Notes: generated from the sequence alone by a model not told the origin. 64,000 nt of DNA from Tunturiibacter empetritectus (GCF_014201375.1 NZ_JACHDZ010000001.1:1157206-1221205), one strand, 5' to 3'. Positions 35,705-45,280 are shown, numbered from the stretch's first letter. Made by a program: numbers and translations.

Positions 35705-35788
35705 GTCGCAGTGGCAAGGTTGATTCCTGCGGCAAAGCGCATGCCGCAAAGATAAACGTAAGCATAGGGTTTAGTTTGACTTGGCGAG

Positions 35789-35797
35789 TTATCCACA
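35789..35797 (+). other. Single DnaA-box sequence upstream of topA
   Basis: TTATCCACA is an exact consensus DnaA box in the 270-base dprA-topA gap. Only one copy is present and there is no AT-rich unwinding stretch or dnaA/dnaN gene, so it is not an origin. It could be a regulatory site for topA or a chance match. Confidence 0.35.
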
Positions 35798-35974
35798 GTG
35801 TGGGCCAGCTCGTCGATTTGAGTTGCTGTGCTATGACCTTCTCAGTTCGATTTCGTCAGTTGAGCAAACATGACGAGATGACGCATTTGCGGAACTCGTG
35901 TTAGGTTCGCAATGGAATAAGGAAGTGTGGAACGTTTTGCCTCGGCATTACGTTCTGGTGGATGAAGGGAACAA

Positions 35975-38884
35975 ATGGGTAAATCATTAGTTATCGTCGA
36001 ATCGCCGGCGAAGGCGAAGACGATTGGGAAGTATCTCGGCAGCGACTACGTGGTGGAGGCCTCGATTGGCCACATCATGGACCTGCCGAAGAACGACATC
36101 GGCGTCGAGCTGAAGAAGCGGACGTTTGAGCCGACGCTGATTGTGTCTCCGGGCAAAGAGAAGGTGGTGGATCGGCTGAAGAAGCTGGCGTCGAAGGCGG
36201 ACATGGTCTACCTTGCGCCCGACCCGGACCGCGAAGGCGAGGCGATTGCCGCGCATCTATCTATACAGTTGCTGCCGATGATGAAGGACAAGTCGAAGGT
36301 TCGGCGCGTCACCTTTAATGAGATCACGAAGAAAGCGGTGCAGGCTGCGTTTTTGCATGCTCGGGATATAGATGAGGATCTGGTGGATGCGCAGCAGACC
36401 CGGCGCGTGCTGGACCGGCTGGTGGGCTATCAGGTCTCTCCGCTGCTGTGGGATAAAGTTCGGCGCGGGCTCTCCGCAGGACGTGTGCAGACCGTCGCCC
36501 TGCGGCTGATCGTCGAGCGCGAGCAGGAGATTAATGACTTCAACCCAGTCGAGTACTGGACCATCGATGCACAGCTTGAGCCGACTGCCAACAAGCAGAG
36601 CTTCACAGCACGATTCGTCGGTGTCAACGGGGTACCTGCACGTGTTGCGAACGGAAAAGATGAAGAGGGTAAAGAGGTCTTTCTGTCGAACGCGCTGCCC
36701 GAGCACGAGGCTGTCGACGAGGTTGTCAGCGAGCTGAAAATTGCGAAGTGGAGCGTTCGCTCGGTTGAGAAGAAAGAGCGCAGAAGCAATCCGAAGGCTC
36801 CCTTTACGACGAGTAAGTTGCAGCAGGATGCGGCTGGCCGTCTCGGCTTCAACGTGCGCCGCACGATGGGCGTGGCGCAACGTTTATATGAGGGCGTTGA
36901 GATTGGCTCTGAAGGTACGGTCGGTCTTATCACTTACATGCGTACCGACTCGACCCGCGTCAGCGCAGATGCGATTGCCGAGGCTCGCGAGTTCATCGGC
37001 AAGCTGGGGGCGAAGTATCTGCCGGCAACTCCGAACGAGTATGTTGGCAAAAAGCAGCAGGTTGAGGCGCAGGGCGCTCACGAGGCCATTCGTCCGACGA
37101 GCGTAAAGTACACGCCGGAGTCGATCCGAAAGTATCTAAGCGATGAGCAGTTCAGGCTCTACAAGCTGATCTGGCAGCGTTTTGTCTCCAGCCAGATGAC
37201 GCCAGCTGTCTTCGACCAGACGACCGTAGATATTGTTGCGCAGGCAAAGCTCGCCTATGACTTCCGCGTGACCGGCAGTGTGTTGAAGTTCGAAGGCCAC
37301 CTGAAGTTCGAAGAAGAAGATAAGCGCGCACGCCAGGCAGCCAAAGATAAGGCCGCGAAGGAAGAGACGTCCGCAAAGCCAGTTGTCGATGCAGGGGCAA
37401 CCGCGCAGGCCGGGAGTGAAGACGAGGATGAGGCAGAGGCAAGGTTGCCGGAGTTGAGCAACGGCGAGGCGCTGCGTCTCCAGAAGCTGGACCCGCTGCA
37501 GAAGTTTACTCAGCCGCCGCCGCGCTTCAACGAAGCGAGCCTGGTCAAGACACTCGAAGAGAAGGGAATCGGCCGGCCCTCTACCTACGCGTCCATCATT
37601 AATACGATTCAGGATCGCGACTACGTCAAGAAGATCCAGTCGAAGTTTGTGCCGACCGAGATTGGCACGGTCGTGACGAAGCTGCTGGTGAAGAACTTCC
37701 CCTACATCTTCGATACGGCCTACACCGCGACACTCGAAGGCGAACTCGACGCCGTCGAAGATGGGACGGAGCGATGGACAGATCTGCTGAGCGGGTTCTA
37801 CGACCACTTCGAGAAGGAGCTGAACGTCGCCAGCGACAAGATGGAAGATGTCAAGCGGATGGAGCAGAAGACCAATGAAGTCTGCGACAACTGCGGCAGC
37901 CCTCTGATCCTGAAGTGGGGCAAGTTCGGCAGCTTTTATTCGTGCAGCAACTTCACCAAGGTCAAGCCTATGACGATTGCGGCCGGCCCATGGAAGAAGG
38001 ATTCCAAAGCTGTAACCAAAAAGGTTACAAGTGCGTTTGCCTTCCCGCTGATCGTGAAATCGACGACCGAAGATGTTGTCGAATACTCGAAGGAGGTCGG
38101 CGATGCGAAGGAGATGGCGTCTGCTATCGCCGAAGCTGCCGTGCAGGGGAAGAAGGTCACGGTCGAGCCGATAAGCTGCGACTTCACCAAGGAGAACTTC
38201 GCGGCGAAGCCTGACCTGAGCGCACCCGGAGCCGATGAGGCGCCCGAAGAGGAGGCCTGCGACAACTGCGGACGCACCATGGTGCTGCGCAATGGTCCCT
38301 GGGGCCCGTTCATGGCCTGCCCCGGCTACAACGAAGATCCGCCCTGCAAGACGATTCGCAAGCTGAATCAGAAGGTGCAGCAGAAGCCGCCGGTCCAGCT
38401 CGCAGAGTCCTGCCCGAAGTGCGGCAAACCACTGCTGCTCCGCAACGGTCAGTACGGCGAGTTCATCAGCTGCAGCGGCTATCCCAAGTGCAAGTACATC
38501 AAGCAGGAGCTGCTCGACGTAAAGTGCCCGAAGGACGGCGGCGATATCGCTGTGCGCAAGACCAAGCGCGGCGACCTCTTCTACGGCTGCGTGAACTATC
38601 CCAAGTGCGACTTTGCGTCGAACCTGAAGCTGGTCAACCAGACCTGCCCGAAGTGCGACAGCGCCTACGTGCTCGAGGTGGTCAACGACAAGGGAACCTA
38701 CCTGGTCTGCCCGAACAACCGCGAGGCCCTGCCTAAGCGCCGCAAGAAGAAAGGCGCGCCCGAGGAAGAGCCGACGACTCCGCCCTGCACCTACGAGAAG
38801 AAGATCGCAGGACCGGCTCCCGTGCCCGTCATCGAGCGGCCCGACCCGGAGAAGACCCGGGCGGTTGTCGAGAGCGTAGCTTAA
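35975..38884 (+). CDS. topA: DNA topoisomerase I (type IA)
   Basis: 969 residues. It relaxes negative supercoils through a 5'-phosphotyrosine intermediate. The Toprim domain begins at KSLVIVESPAKAKTIGKYLG and has the acidic motif APDPDREGEAIAAH. The catalytic Tyr321 is in GLITYMRTDSTRVS. The C-terminus (about 635-940) carries five zinc-ribbon-like repeats starting CDNCGSP, CDNCGRTM, CPKCGKPL, CPKDGGDI and CPKCDSAY. The first lacks a clear fourth cysteine (CSNFTKVKPM) and is followed by a non-zinc insertion (about 670-735). A Lys/Arg-rich patch sits near the end. AAGGGA precedes the ATG. A small conserved-looking gene follows after 22 bases. Confidence 0.97.
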   Translation: MGKSLVIVESPAKAKTIGKYLGSDYVVEASIGHIMDLPKNDIGVELKKRTFEPTLIVSPGKEKVVDRLKKLASKADMVYLAPDPDREGEAIAAHLSIQLLPMMKDKSKVRRVTFNEITKKAVQAAFLHARDIDEDLVDAQQTRRVLDRLVGYQVSPLLWDKVRRGLSAGRVQTVALRLIVEREQEINDFNPVEYWTIDAQLEPTANKQSFTARFVGVNGVPARVANGKDEEGKEVFLSNALPEHEAVDEVVSELKIAKWSVRSVEKKERRSNPKAPFTTSKLQQDAAGRLGFNVRRTMGVAQRLYEGVEIGSEGTVGLITYMRTDSTRVSADAIAEAREFIGKLGAKYLPATPNEYVGKKQQVEAQGAHEAIRPTSVKYTPESIRKYLSDEQFRLYKLIWQRFVSSQMTPAVFDQTTVDIVAQAKLAYDFRVTGSVLKFEGHLKFEEEDKRARQAAKDKAAKEETSAKPVVDAGATAQAGSEDEDEAEARLPELSNGEALRLQKLDPLQKFTQPPPRFNEASLVKTLEEKGIGRPSTYASIINTIQDRDYVKKIQSKFVPTEIGTVVTKLLVKNFPYIFDTAYTATLEGELDAVEDGTERWTDLLSGFYDHFEKELNVASDKMEDVKRMEQKTNEVCDNCGSPLILKWGKFGSFYSCSNFTKVKPMTIAAGPWKKDSKAVTKKVTSAFAFPLIVKSTTEDVVEYSKEVGDAKEMASAIAEAAVQGKKVTVEPISCDFTKENFAAKPDLSAPGADEAPEEEACDNCGRTMVLRNGPWGPFMACPGYNEDPPCKTIRKLNQKVQQKPPVQLAESCPKCGKPLLLRNGQYGEFISCSGYPKCKYIKQELLDVKCPKDGGDIAVRKTKRGDLFYGCVNYPKCDFASNLKLVNQTCPKCDSAYVLEVVNDKGTYLVCPNNREALPKRRKKKGAPEEEPTTPPCTYEKKIAGPAPVPVIERPDPEKTRAVVESVA

Positions 38885-38906
38885 CCGAACTGAGGAAAAA
38901 AACGGC

Positions 38907-39332
38907 ATGGCCACAGCAGCAGACGCAGAGTTGATCTTGAAGCTGTACGAGATGCGCCGGGAGGAGACTCTGCGCAAGGCGCGGCGGTTTCTCATCTTCG
39001 AGTTTCAACCCACGACGCTCGAGGAGCTGCGCGCGGTCTCGAGGGACCCCAAATCGGAGTCCAACCCGTTGTGGCGCCAGGCTCTGAGCTATTGGGAGAT
39101 GGCGGCTTCGCTCGTCCTCCGCGGCGCGCTCGACCCGGATCTGTTTCTGGACACGAACAACGAGGGGATTCTCCTCTATGCCAAGTTCCACCACTTCCAC
39201 GCCGAAACGGAGAAGGAGAGTGGCAACCGGTTCATGGCCCAGACCGCCGCTCTGATCGACGCCTACCCCGCGGCCAAGTCGCGGTACGAGGGGTTTCTCA
39301 AGAACTTCGGGCGGCCCAAACCCTCCGTCTGA
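38907..39332 (+). CDS. Hypothetical protein downstream of topA
   Basis: 141 residues, soluble and helical, with no signal peptide. It begins MATAADAELILKLYEMRREE, contains KARRFLIFEFQPTTLEELRA and YWEMAASLVLRGALDPDLFL, and ends KNFGRPKPSV. The codon pattern is like that of its neighbours. It starts 22 bases after the topA stop and is likely cotranscribed. No family is recognised by eye; the segment YWEMAASLV with DTNNEGILLYAKF looks like a conserved Acidobacteria family of unknown role. Confidence 0.75.
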   Translation: MATAADAELILKLYEMRREETLRKARRFLIFEFQPTTLEELRAVSRDPKSESNPLWRQALSYWEMAASLVLRGALDPDLFLDTNNEGILLYAKFHHFHAETEKESGNRFMAQTAALIDAYPAAKSRYEGFLKNFGRPKPSV

Positions 39333-39495
39333 GCCACGACCTAAGCCACGACCAAAGACCCGCAGACTTTCCCTTTTTGCATCGTTTCTGTTACAAATGC
39401 ATCACGGCCCCATGCTTCCCCGAATGCTTCCGGTAGGGGGAGCCTTGGCTCGGATCGTGAACGTAACTCGTTGAAAAGAATGCAGGTAGTGGATT

Positions 39496-39780
39496 ATGGC
39501 GAAGGCAGTTTGGAACGGCCAGACGCTGGCCGAAAGCGAAACCTATGAGACCGTCGAGGGAAACCTCTACTTCCCCGAAGAGTCGGTAAAACGAGAGTTT
39601 TTGAAGCCCAGTTCGACCACTTCCAGTTGCCCCTGGAAAGGCCAGGCCCGCTACTACACCATCGTAGTGGACGGCCAGGACAACCCCGACGCGGCGTGGT
39701 ACTACCCCGATCCCAAGCCGGCCGCGCGCAATGTAAAACACCACATAGCCTTCTGGCGTGGCGTCGAAATCACAAAATAG
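39496..39780 (+). CDS. DUF427 domain protein
   Basis: 94 residues, one DUF427 domain: AVWNGQTLAESETYETVEGNLYFP, SCPWKGQARYYTIVVDGQ, DAAWYYPDPKPAARNVKHHIAFWRGVEI. The Cys-Pro-Trp-Lys-Gly and Ala-Trp-Tyr-Tyr-Pro-x-Pro motifs are the family hallmarks. The function of the family is not established; it is a compact beta-tent fold that may bind a small ligand. GCAGGTAG precedes the ATG. A strong hairpin terminator follows the stop. Confidence 0.9.
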   Translation: MAKAVWNGQTLAESETYETVEGNLYFPEESVKREFLKPSSTTSSCPWKGQARYYTIVVDGQDNPDAAWYYPDPKPAARNVKHHIAFWRGVEITK

Positions 39781-39796
39781 CTAAAGTTTAACTCGC

Positions 39797-39826
39797 AATG
39801 GGGATAGCCAAGCGACTATCCCCATT
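39797..39826 (+). terminator. Terminator between the DUF427 gene and the kinase
   Basis: A perfect 11-bp stem, AATGGGGATAG (39797-39807) with CTATCCCCATT (39816-39826), an 8-base loop and then GGTTTTAG. It separates two convergent genes and may act in both directions, although the T-run is clearer on the plus strand. Confidence 0.75.
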
Positions 39827-39830
39827 GGTT

Positions 39831-41330
39831 TTAGTAGGCCTGTAGACGATCAAGCGGCAACCGGACCTGGAAACAGGTAGCTCCCGGCTTCGACTCCACC
39901 GTCACGAATCCGGAGTGCTTGTTGACGATCCGCTGAACCGTGTCAAGTCCCTGTCCAAGCCCGCGGCCCGGCGCCTTGGTCGTGAAGAACGGCTCAAAGA
40001 TCCGCGACTTGATCGCCGGATCGATCCCCGGCCCCGAGTCCCAAACCTCCACCAGCGCCATCTGGCCGCCGCCCTTTGTCAGCAGCCGCAGCGTCCCCAT
40101 GTCGTCCATCGCGTCCAGAGCATTCTCGATCAGTGCGGTCCAAACCTGGTTCAGCTCGCTGCCATAAGCGCTCACCGTCTCCAGATTCGGATCGAACTCC
40201 AGCTCCACCTTGACGTTTCGCAGCCTCGAATTGAACATCACCAGCGTATTTTCAAGCGACTGCGCCAGGTCGACATCCTGGATCGGCGCCTGGTCCATGT
40301 ACGAGTAGTCCTTGATCGCGCTGATCAGGTCGAAGATCCGCACCGTCGAGTCGACCACCGTCTCCGCCATCCGCTCAACCCGTAGCGAACTGGCCACCGT
40401 CGCCACCGCGACCGGCAGCACCTCCGGCCCCACAATCTCCGCCAGCTCATCGAGCAGGTCGAATGCCAGCGTCGTCTCCGAGAGTGCCGGCGCGATCGTC
40501 CACGGATTCGGCACGTTGTGGGCGTTCAGCCACTGCACCAGCATCTCCTCGCGATCCGTGTTCGCCAGCGGGTTCTGCGAGCCCTTGGGCAGGTTCGAGT
40601 AGGCAGACATGCGCGCCCGTGCATTCTTGATCCAGTCTTTATACTTCTCCGTCGTCTCGTCCGGCAGGCACAGGTTGCCCAGTTTGTACTTCTGCTCGCC
40701 ATACTCCTTCAGCTCGCCGAACAGGCTGGCGGCAGAGCGTTGAGCGGCCGAGGCAGGATTGTTCAACTCATGCGACAGGTTCGCAGCCAGCTTGCCCAGC
40801 GCATTCAGCTTCTCCGACTGCTGCTCCATACGGGTCACCTCCCGTACGCGATCCAGCAGAGCCGAGACACAGCGCTGCCCCATCGACGGAATCGCAGCCA
40901 GCATCTCCGGAAACAGCGATTCGTGAATATCGATCGCCCACACCGGCCCCACCGAGTATCCTTCGCCGCCATAGTTCTTCATGCGCGAGAAGGGAAGCTT
41001 GCCCGTCATCGATCCCGCCCGGCCAATAAACAACGGTGCGTTCGAGAAGCGCCGCCGCACCTGCACCTCGCCCTTCAGCAGGAAGTTCATATTGCAGGCC
41101 GGTTCACCCTCGCGAAACACGATCGACCGGTCCCCACCCATACGCTCGGTGCCTTTAGTCGCGAGCCAGGTGTACTCCTCCTCGGTCAGACCGTCGAGCG
41201 GAGTGATCGTGCGAAGTGCCGCAACAATATCTGCAATCGGCGACTTCTGAGCCGGCGTAGTTGCAACCTGATCTACCGCAGGAACCGGAAGTGTTGGGAG
41301 GAGGCTTTCATAGTTATCAACAGTGGCCAT
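39831..41330 (-). CDS. Sensor histidine kinase with cyclic-nucleotide-binding domain
   Basis: 499 residues from ATG 41330, with AAGGAG eight bases upstream. The N-terminal cNMP-binding-like domain (about 45-165) has IVFREGEPACNMNFLLKGEVQV. The phosphoacceptor region is LGKLAANLSHELNNPASAAQR. After a helical insertion of about 100 residues comes the HATPase domain with ALIENALDAMDDMGT, DSGPGI and GRGLGQGLDTVQRIV. No transmembrane helix is seen, so it is cytoplasmic. The ligand may be a cyclic nucleotide or another small effector. No partner regulator is nearby. Confidence 0.88.
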   Translation of the reverse strand: MATVDNYESLLPTLPVPAVDQVATTPAQKSPIADIVAALRTITPLDGLTEEEYTWLATKGTERMGGDRSIVFREGEPACNMNFLLKGEVQVRRRFSNAPLFIGRAGSMTGKLPFSRMKNYGGEGYSVGPVWAIDIHESLFPEMLAAIPSMGQRCVSALLDRVREVTRMEQQSEKLNALGKLAANLSHELNNPASAAQRSAASLFGELKEYGEQKYKLGNLCLPDETTEKYKDWIKNARARMSAYSNLPKGSQNPLANTDREEMLVQWLNAHNVPNPWTIAPALSETTLAFDLLDELAEIVGPEVLPVAVATVASSLRVERMAETVVDSTVRIFDLISAIKDYSYMDQAPIQDVDLAQSLENTLVMFNSRLRNVKVELEFDPNLETVSAYGSELNQVWTALIENALDAMDDMGTLRLLTKGGGQMALVEVWDSGPGIDPAIKSRIFEPFFTTKAPGRGLGQGLDTVQRIVNKHSGFVTVESKPGATCFQVRLPLDRLQAY

Positions 41331-41693
41331 GCCTGGAGCTCCTTCTGTCACGCAAACGTCTGAATCGGTTCAGAAGATCTTCCTCTCTATGGTACAGAGG
41401 TTCCGCTTCGCAGTCGTTCTCTGCTTATAAATTTCAAGCAAAGCCGGACGGCGCGGCAGTTACGGATTCGAGGATCATCTGAGATTAAACGGAGGAGCGA
41501 CACCAGATTGGATGCCGCTCCCCGTCATTCGACTTGTAAATCTTTGGTTCGTAAATCGAAGTCCTCCCGCCGGTCGGAATCATCCTCCCTCGCGACCAAC
41601 GGGAGCGCCAAGCGAAGCGGTATACCCGTCACGAAGTGACCGCCTCCCGCGCAGGGAGCCCGTCCGGCAGGACAGATCTTTAGACGTACAGAT
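41331..41693. other. Gap between the kinase start and the ilvC stop
   Basis: This 363-base gap has the kinase promoter region on its left (about 41331-41500, no clear boxes) and the palindromic element D on its right (listed separately). No protein gene is supported. Confidence 0.5.
41519..41673. repeat. Dispersed palindromic element, degenerate copy D
   Basis: The right half is well preserved: GCGGTATACCCGTCACGAAG and on to GTGACCGC at about 41617-41642, and GTCCGGCAGGAC at 41662-41673. The left half is worn (TCATTCGACTTGTAAATC) and has lost the outer block. The core GTCCTCCCGCCGGTCGGAA (41561-41579) pairs imperfectly with GACCAACGGGAG. It ends 20 bases short of the ilvC stop. Confidence 0.75.
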
Positions 41694-42711
<1,018 letters not shown>

Positions 42712-42719
<8 letters not shown>

Positions 42720-43068
42720 TGTGATCTTTTTCCTTTTTCCTATTTTGATTATTGGTTAGGGTTTTGTGAAGTCTTGAACGTCGTGAGCTATGCTGCGGCT
42801 CATCGAGTTGAGGTCGCGTCGTAATCCGGCGGTAAATCCAATCGCCGGCCGGTAAAAATGCAAAGAGAATAGGGAGAGCGCCAGTGCCAATCGCTCCGCC
42901 TGCATAAACGGTTTGAAGATATCCGTTTCTCCAGACGAAAATGCCTTTATGGATCTGATTCACACCCATGAGGATGCACACGCCGCCGCCAGCTACCAAA
43001 AACAATCTAGGTATCAGAGAGGTTTTTGCCTTGGTCTGCCTCTTCGGTTTGTTATTGAACCGGATCAC
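42712..43068 (-). CDS. Small two-helix membrane protein upstream of ilvC
   Basis: 118 residues from GTG 43068, with AGAGGA seven bases upstream. Two hydrophobic segments (about 20-38, [19 protein letters not shown], and 52-73, [22 protein letters not shown]) are followed by [15 protein letters not shown] and a basic tail. The neighbouring orf at 43105-43413 has the same plan and the shared segment YRRITTR, so the two are tandem paralogues. No known family. The gene overlaps ilvC by eight bases, so its product is made together with IlvC. Lower GC than the enzymes. Confidence 0.65.
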
Positions 43069-43104
43069 AATTCGTCCTCTGCAAACTCTCTCCTTTCGAG
43101 TCTG

Positions 43105-43413
43105 TCAGTCTTCTGTTTTGTTTAGGTGGGGATGTCGGTTGTGGTGCGTGAACTTCAGTTCGCGCCGCGTGGTAATACGACGATAGATACGGTCGCTGGC
43201 GGGGAGGAGCGCAAACATCATTAGGATAACGCCGGTGACAACCACGCCCGCTGAAAAGACCGTTTGGTGATACCTTGCGTTCGTGAAAGAAAAGATGCCG
43301 CGTCGCATATACGCGACTCCCATTGCGCTGGATAGCAGACCAGTTGCAAAAACAGCTAGTCTCCCTTGAAAGTTCGAGAGTTGTTTCCGCCGAGTTGGTT
43401 TGGGTGTCGGCAT
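43105..43413 (-). CDS. Small two-helix membrane protein downstream of ilvN
   Basis: 102 residues. The start ATG shares its first base with the ilvN stop (TAATG), so translation is coupled. Two hydrophobic segments (about 18-35, LAVFATGLLSSAMGVAYM, and 50-70, QTVFSAGVVVTGVILMMFAL) are followed by [20 protein letters not shown]. It is a paralogue of the next gene (42712-43068). Function is unknown. The conserved [14 protein letters not shown] segment right after helix 2 is the best family mark. Confidence 0.65.
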   Translation of the reverse strand: MPTPKPTRRKQLSNFQGRLAVFATGLLSSAMGVAYMRRGIFSFTNARYHQTVFSAGVVVTGVILMMFALLPASDRIYRRITTRRELKFTHHNRHPHLNKTED

Positions 43414-44018
43414 TAGATTTCATCTTCCGCAAACTCGCTCGGCAGAATCTCGTCCGCTTGTGGCTTTTCCGGGAACGAAGTTTTATCGCTGTGGTCAGGG
43501 TCAGGCGTACCAAGCGCCTTCAACACGCGACTGGTGTGGTGGCCGCGACGCATCGCCATACGGCCCGTGCGCGAGACCTCAAGGATCGTGTAGCCGCTCT
43601 CGGTGAGCACCTGGATCAGGCCTTCAATCTTGCTGGCCGCGCCCGTCATCTCGAGCATCACCGACTCGGGCGCAAGATCGACCACACGCGCCCGGAAGAC
43701 GTTGGCAAGCTCGAAGATCTGCGAGCGAGTCTTCGGCCCGGCTGCGATCTTGATCAGGCAGAGTTCGCGAATGACGGCGTCGGCGCGGCCCACCTCGTCC
43801 ACATCCACCGTGATCTCAAGCTTGTAGAGCGAGGCGCGAATGCGGTGCGCGGCATGGTCCGGCGCCTCGCAGACGATCGTCATGCGCGAGATATCGGCCC
43901 GCTCGCTCTCCCCCACCGTCAGCGAGACGATGTTGATGTTGAGTCGGCGAAACAGCGAGGCAACACGCGTCAGCACGCCGGGTTTGTCTTGGACAAGAGC
44001 TACAAAAGTGTGGAGCAT
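43413..44018 (-). CDS. ilvN: Acetolactate synthase, regulatory (small) subunit
   Basis: 201 residues. It is the valine-sensing partner of IlvB that activates the large subunit and confers feedback inhibition. The N-terminal ACT domain reads MLHTFVALVQDKPGVLTRVA, SLFRRLNINIVSLTVGESE. The C-terminal ALS_ss_C domain covers about 85-165, and a family-atypical polar tail of about 30 residues follows. AAGGA lies seven bases before the ATG. The first 19 bases of the gene are exactly repeated 388 bases upstream (44388-44406). It is separated from ilvB by two non-enzyme genes, unlike the usual ilvBN. Confidence 0.95.
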   Translation of the reverse strand: MLHTFVALVQDKPGVLTRVASLFRRLNINIVSLTVGESERADISRMTIVCEAPDHAAHRIRASLYKLEITVDVDEVGRADAVIRELCLIKIAAGPKTRSQIFELANVFRARVVDLAPESVMLEMTGAASKIEGLIQVLTESGYTILEVSRTGRMAMRRGHHTSRVLKALGTPDPDHSDKTSFPEKPQADEILPSEFAEDEI

Positions 44019-44406
44019 TTCCGAATCCTTATCTATGCATCGTGATTTTTGAACTTATGCCAAGTACCGCACACGACAGACTCTTTATCTCTGCGGGCTT
44101 GAGGAATTAGCTCCGCAACCGCTTCTGACAAGTCGTCTTCATTGAGGACTTTTTGTACCTGCTCACTGTCATTTATGTTCAATCCAAGTTTCTGCATGGC
44201 GTTTTCGACTTTCGCGATTAGTTCTGCCGAATCTTCTGCTTGTGAAGCTATCCATATAAATGCACCCGCATTTCCTTCCAGCATCCAGTTGTCCTTGGGA
44301 CCAGAAACCTGAAATAAACCAATCCAAATCGAATTCACTGACGTCTTTCATAAGCCGGATTTGATACGTGATTTACGACAACTAACACTACAAAAGTGTG
44401 GAGCAT
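44000..44406. repeat. 19-bp direct repeats of the ilvN start flanking a small gene
   Basis: CTACAAAAGTGTGGAGCAT occurs at 44000-44018 (start of ilvN, read leftward) and again at 44388-44406. The outer copy still has a good ribosome-binding site (GAAAGG) and opens a 23-codon frame beginning MLHTFV, like IlvN itself. The 369 bases between the copies hold the 101-residue gene at 44033-44338, which has visibly lower GC. This looks like an insertion that duplicated its target. Confidence 0.85.
44033..44338 (-). CDS. Hypothetical 101-residue protein inserted before ilvN
   Basis: 101 residues from GTG 44338 (MNSIWIGLFQVSGPKDNWML). It looks like a soluble alpha/beta protein: NAGAFIWIASQAEDSAELIA, KVENAMQKLGLNINDSEQVQ. 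There is one C-terminal CGTWHKF. No family is recognised with confidence. GC content is clearly lower than in ilvN or ilvB and the gene is flanked by 19-bp direct repeats of the ilvN start, both signs of acquisition. The ribosome-binding site is weak (GAAAG). Confidence 0.6.
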   Translation of the reverse strand: MNSIWIGLFQVSGPKDNWMLEGNAGAFIWIASQAEDSAELIAKVENAMQKLGLNINDSEQVQKVLNEDDLSEAVAELIPQARRDKESVVCGTWHKFKNHDA

Positions 44407-44432
44407 AAGTGCCTTTCAACGGAGTGCGTCGT

Positions 44433-45029
44433 TTAGTTTGGACTATGGGGCATGGAGTCGACAGGCGGTGCAGGGTACTGGCGAAGATAGGTCTTGGGCA
44501 TCTCGTAGAGGATCAGCTCTCCCGGCTTTGCCTTCGGGCTTGCACTGCTGCAAAGATTGCCGGTTGTGACTCCAGTGCTGAGAATCGCAGCGACGGAGTA
44601 GTTGGTATAGAGCTCGCTCCGCGGCCTGCAGTCCGCATACATATTTGACAGAATGCGGAGAATGGTCGCCTTCTTCGCATCCACCAGGATGATCCCGTTT
44701 TTGTCGGTCCCCATGGCAACCGACCCGATCTGATCCACGCGAAGAGCCACATTCAACCTCTCATCATGGACAGGCTCGTTGGTGAGCGCGTTGATCACCC
44801 GGATGCGAACTTGACCCGGCGGAGGCGGCAGTTCGGCCGGCGCAGCCTGAGCCGACGAAGCACCCTGAACCGGCGCACCAGATTGAGCCGGTGCCGCTGC
44901 CTGAGCCGACGGCGCAGCAGCTTGAGCCGAGGCAGACGCCGTAGACATAGCGATGCCCAGAAGCGGGCAGGCAACGCGTGCGAGAGCTCCGAGTCTTCTA
45001 CTCGCTCTAGCTCCGAATCGACTTGGCAT
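44433..45029 (-). CDS. Secreted Ala/Pro/Gln-rich protein in the ilv cluster
   Basis: 198 residues from ATG 45029, with GAGGGG upstream. The signal peptide is MPSRFGARASRRLGALARVA and on to MSTASASA. A low-complexity Ala/Gln/Pro/Ser linker (about 37-75) precedes a compact domain (about 77-175) with QVRIRVINALTNEPVHDERL and MGTDKNGIILVDAKKA, which resembles carboxypeptidase-regulatory-like beta-sandwiches. Function is unknown. It is unexpected for a secreted protein to lie between ilvB and ilvN. Confidence 0.65.
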   Translation of the reverse strand: MPSRFGARASRRLGALARVACPLLGIAMSTASASAQAAAPSAQAAAPAQSGAPVQGASSAQAAPAELPPPPGQVRIRVINALTNEPVHDERLNVALRVDQIGSVAMGTDKNGIILVDAKKATILRILSNMYADCRPRSELYTNYSVAAILSTGVTTGNLCSSASPKAKPGELILYEMPKTYLRQYPAPPVDSMPHSPN

Positions 45030-45280
45030 CGGTAACCCCTCTCTCAAAAGATCAAAACCGTGCAGCGGGCAAAAATAAACTTCAAAAACGTGGCGTATTT
45101 TTAATGGTAAAAAACACGTTGCTAACGCACCACGTTTACCACGCATTCCACCACGTTCTCACCATCAAAAAACCACGTTCAGAACACTGTTTTTTCCAAA
45201 ACACCCCTCAAAAGCAAGGGAAAAACAACGATCTTCGCTCCGGCACCACAGCCAGAATTTTTTTCTGCGAAAACGAAAAA
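45030..45280. repeat. Cluster of CCACGTT-type repeats between ilvB and orf198
   Basis: The 251-base gap is AT-rich and holds several copies of one short word. On the plus strand: CACCACGTTT (about 45128), TACCACGCAT (about 45138), CACCACGTTC (about 45149) and AACCACGTTC (about 45170), with AACACGTTGC at about 45113 and an inverted AACGTGGCG at about 45087. Runs of A or T separate them. This may be a protein-binding array or a promoter for the downstream part of the cluster. No protein gene is supported. Confidence 0.6.

Noticed and set aside
35705..35974. Replication origin near the DnaA box
   Set aside because: Only one DnaA box, no AT-rich unwinding stretch, and no dnaA, dnaN or gidA neighbours.
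37136..38995. 619-codon open frame antisense to topA
   Set aside because: Overlaps conserved ribbons and catalytic parts of topA and has a shadow-type composition.
44169..44351. Alternative 60-codon frame starting at 44351
   Set aside because: The overlapping frame from GTG 44338 is longer and has a more protein-like sequence.
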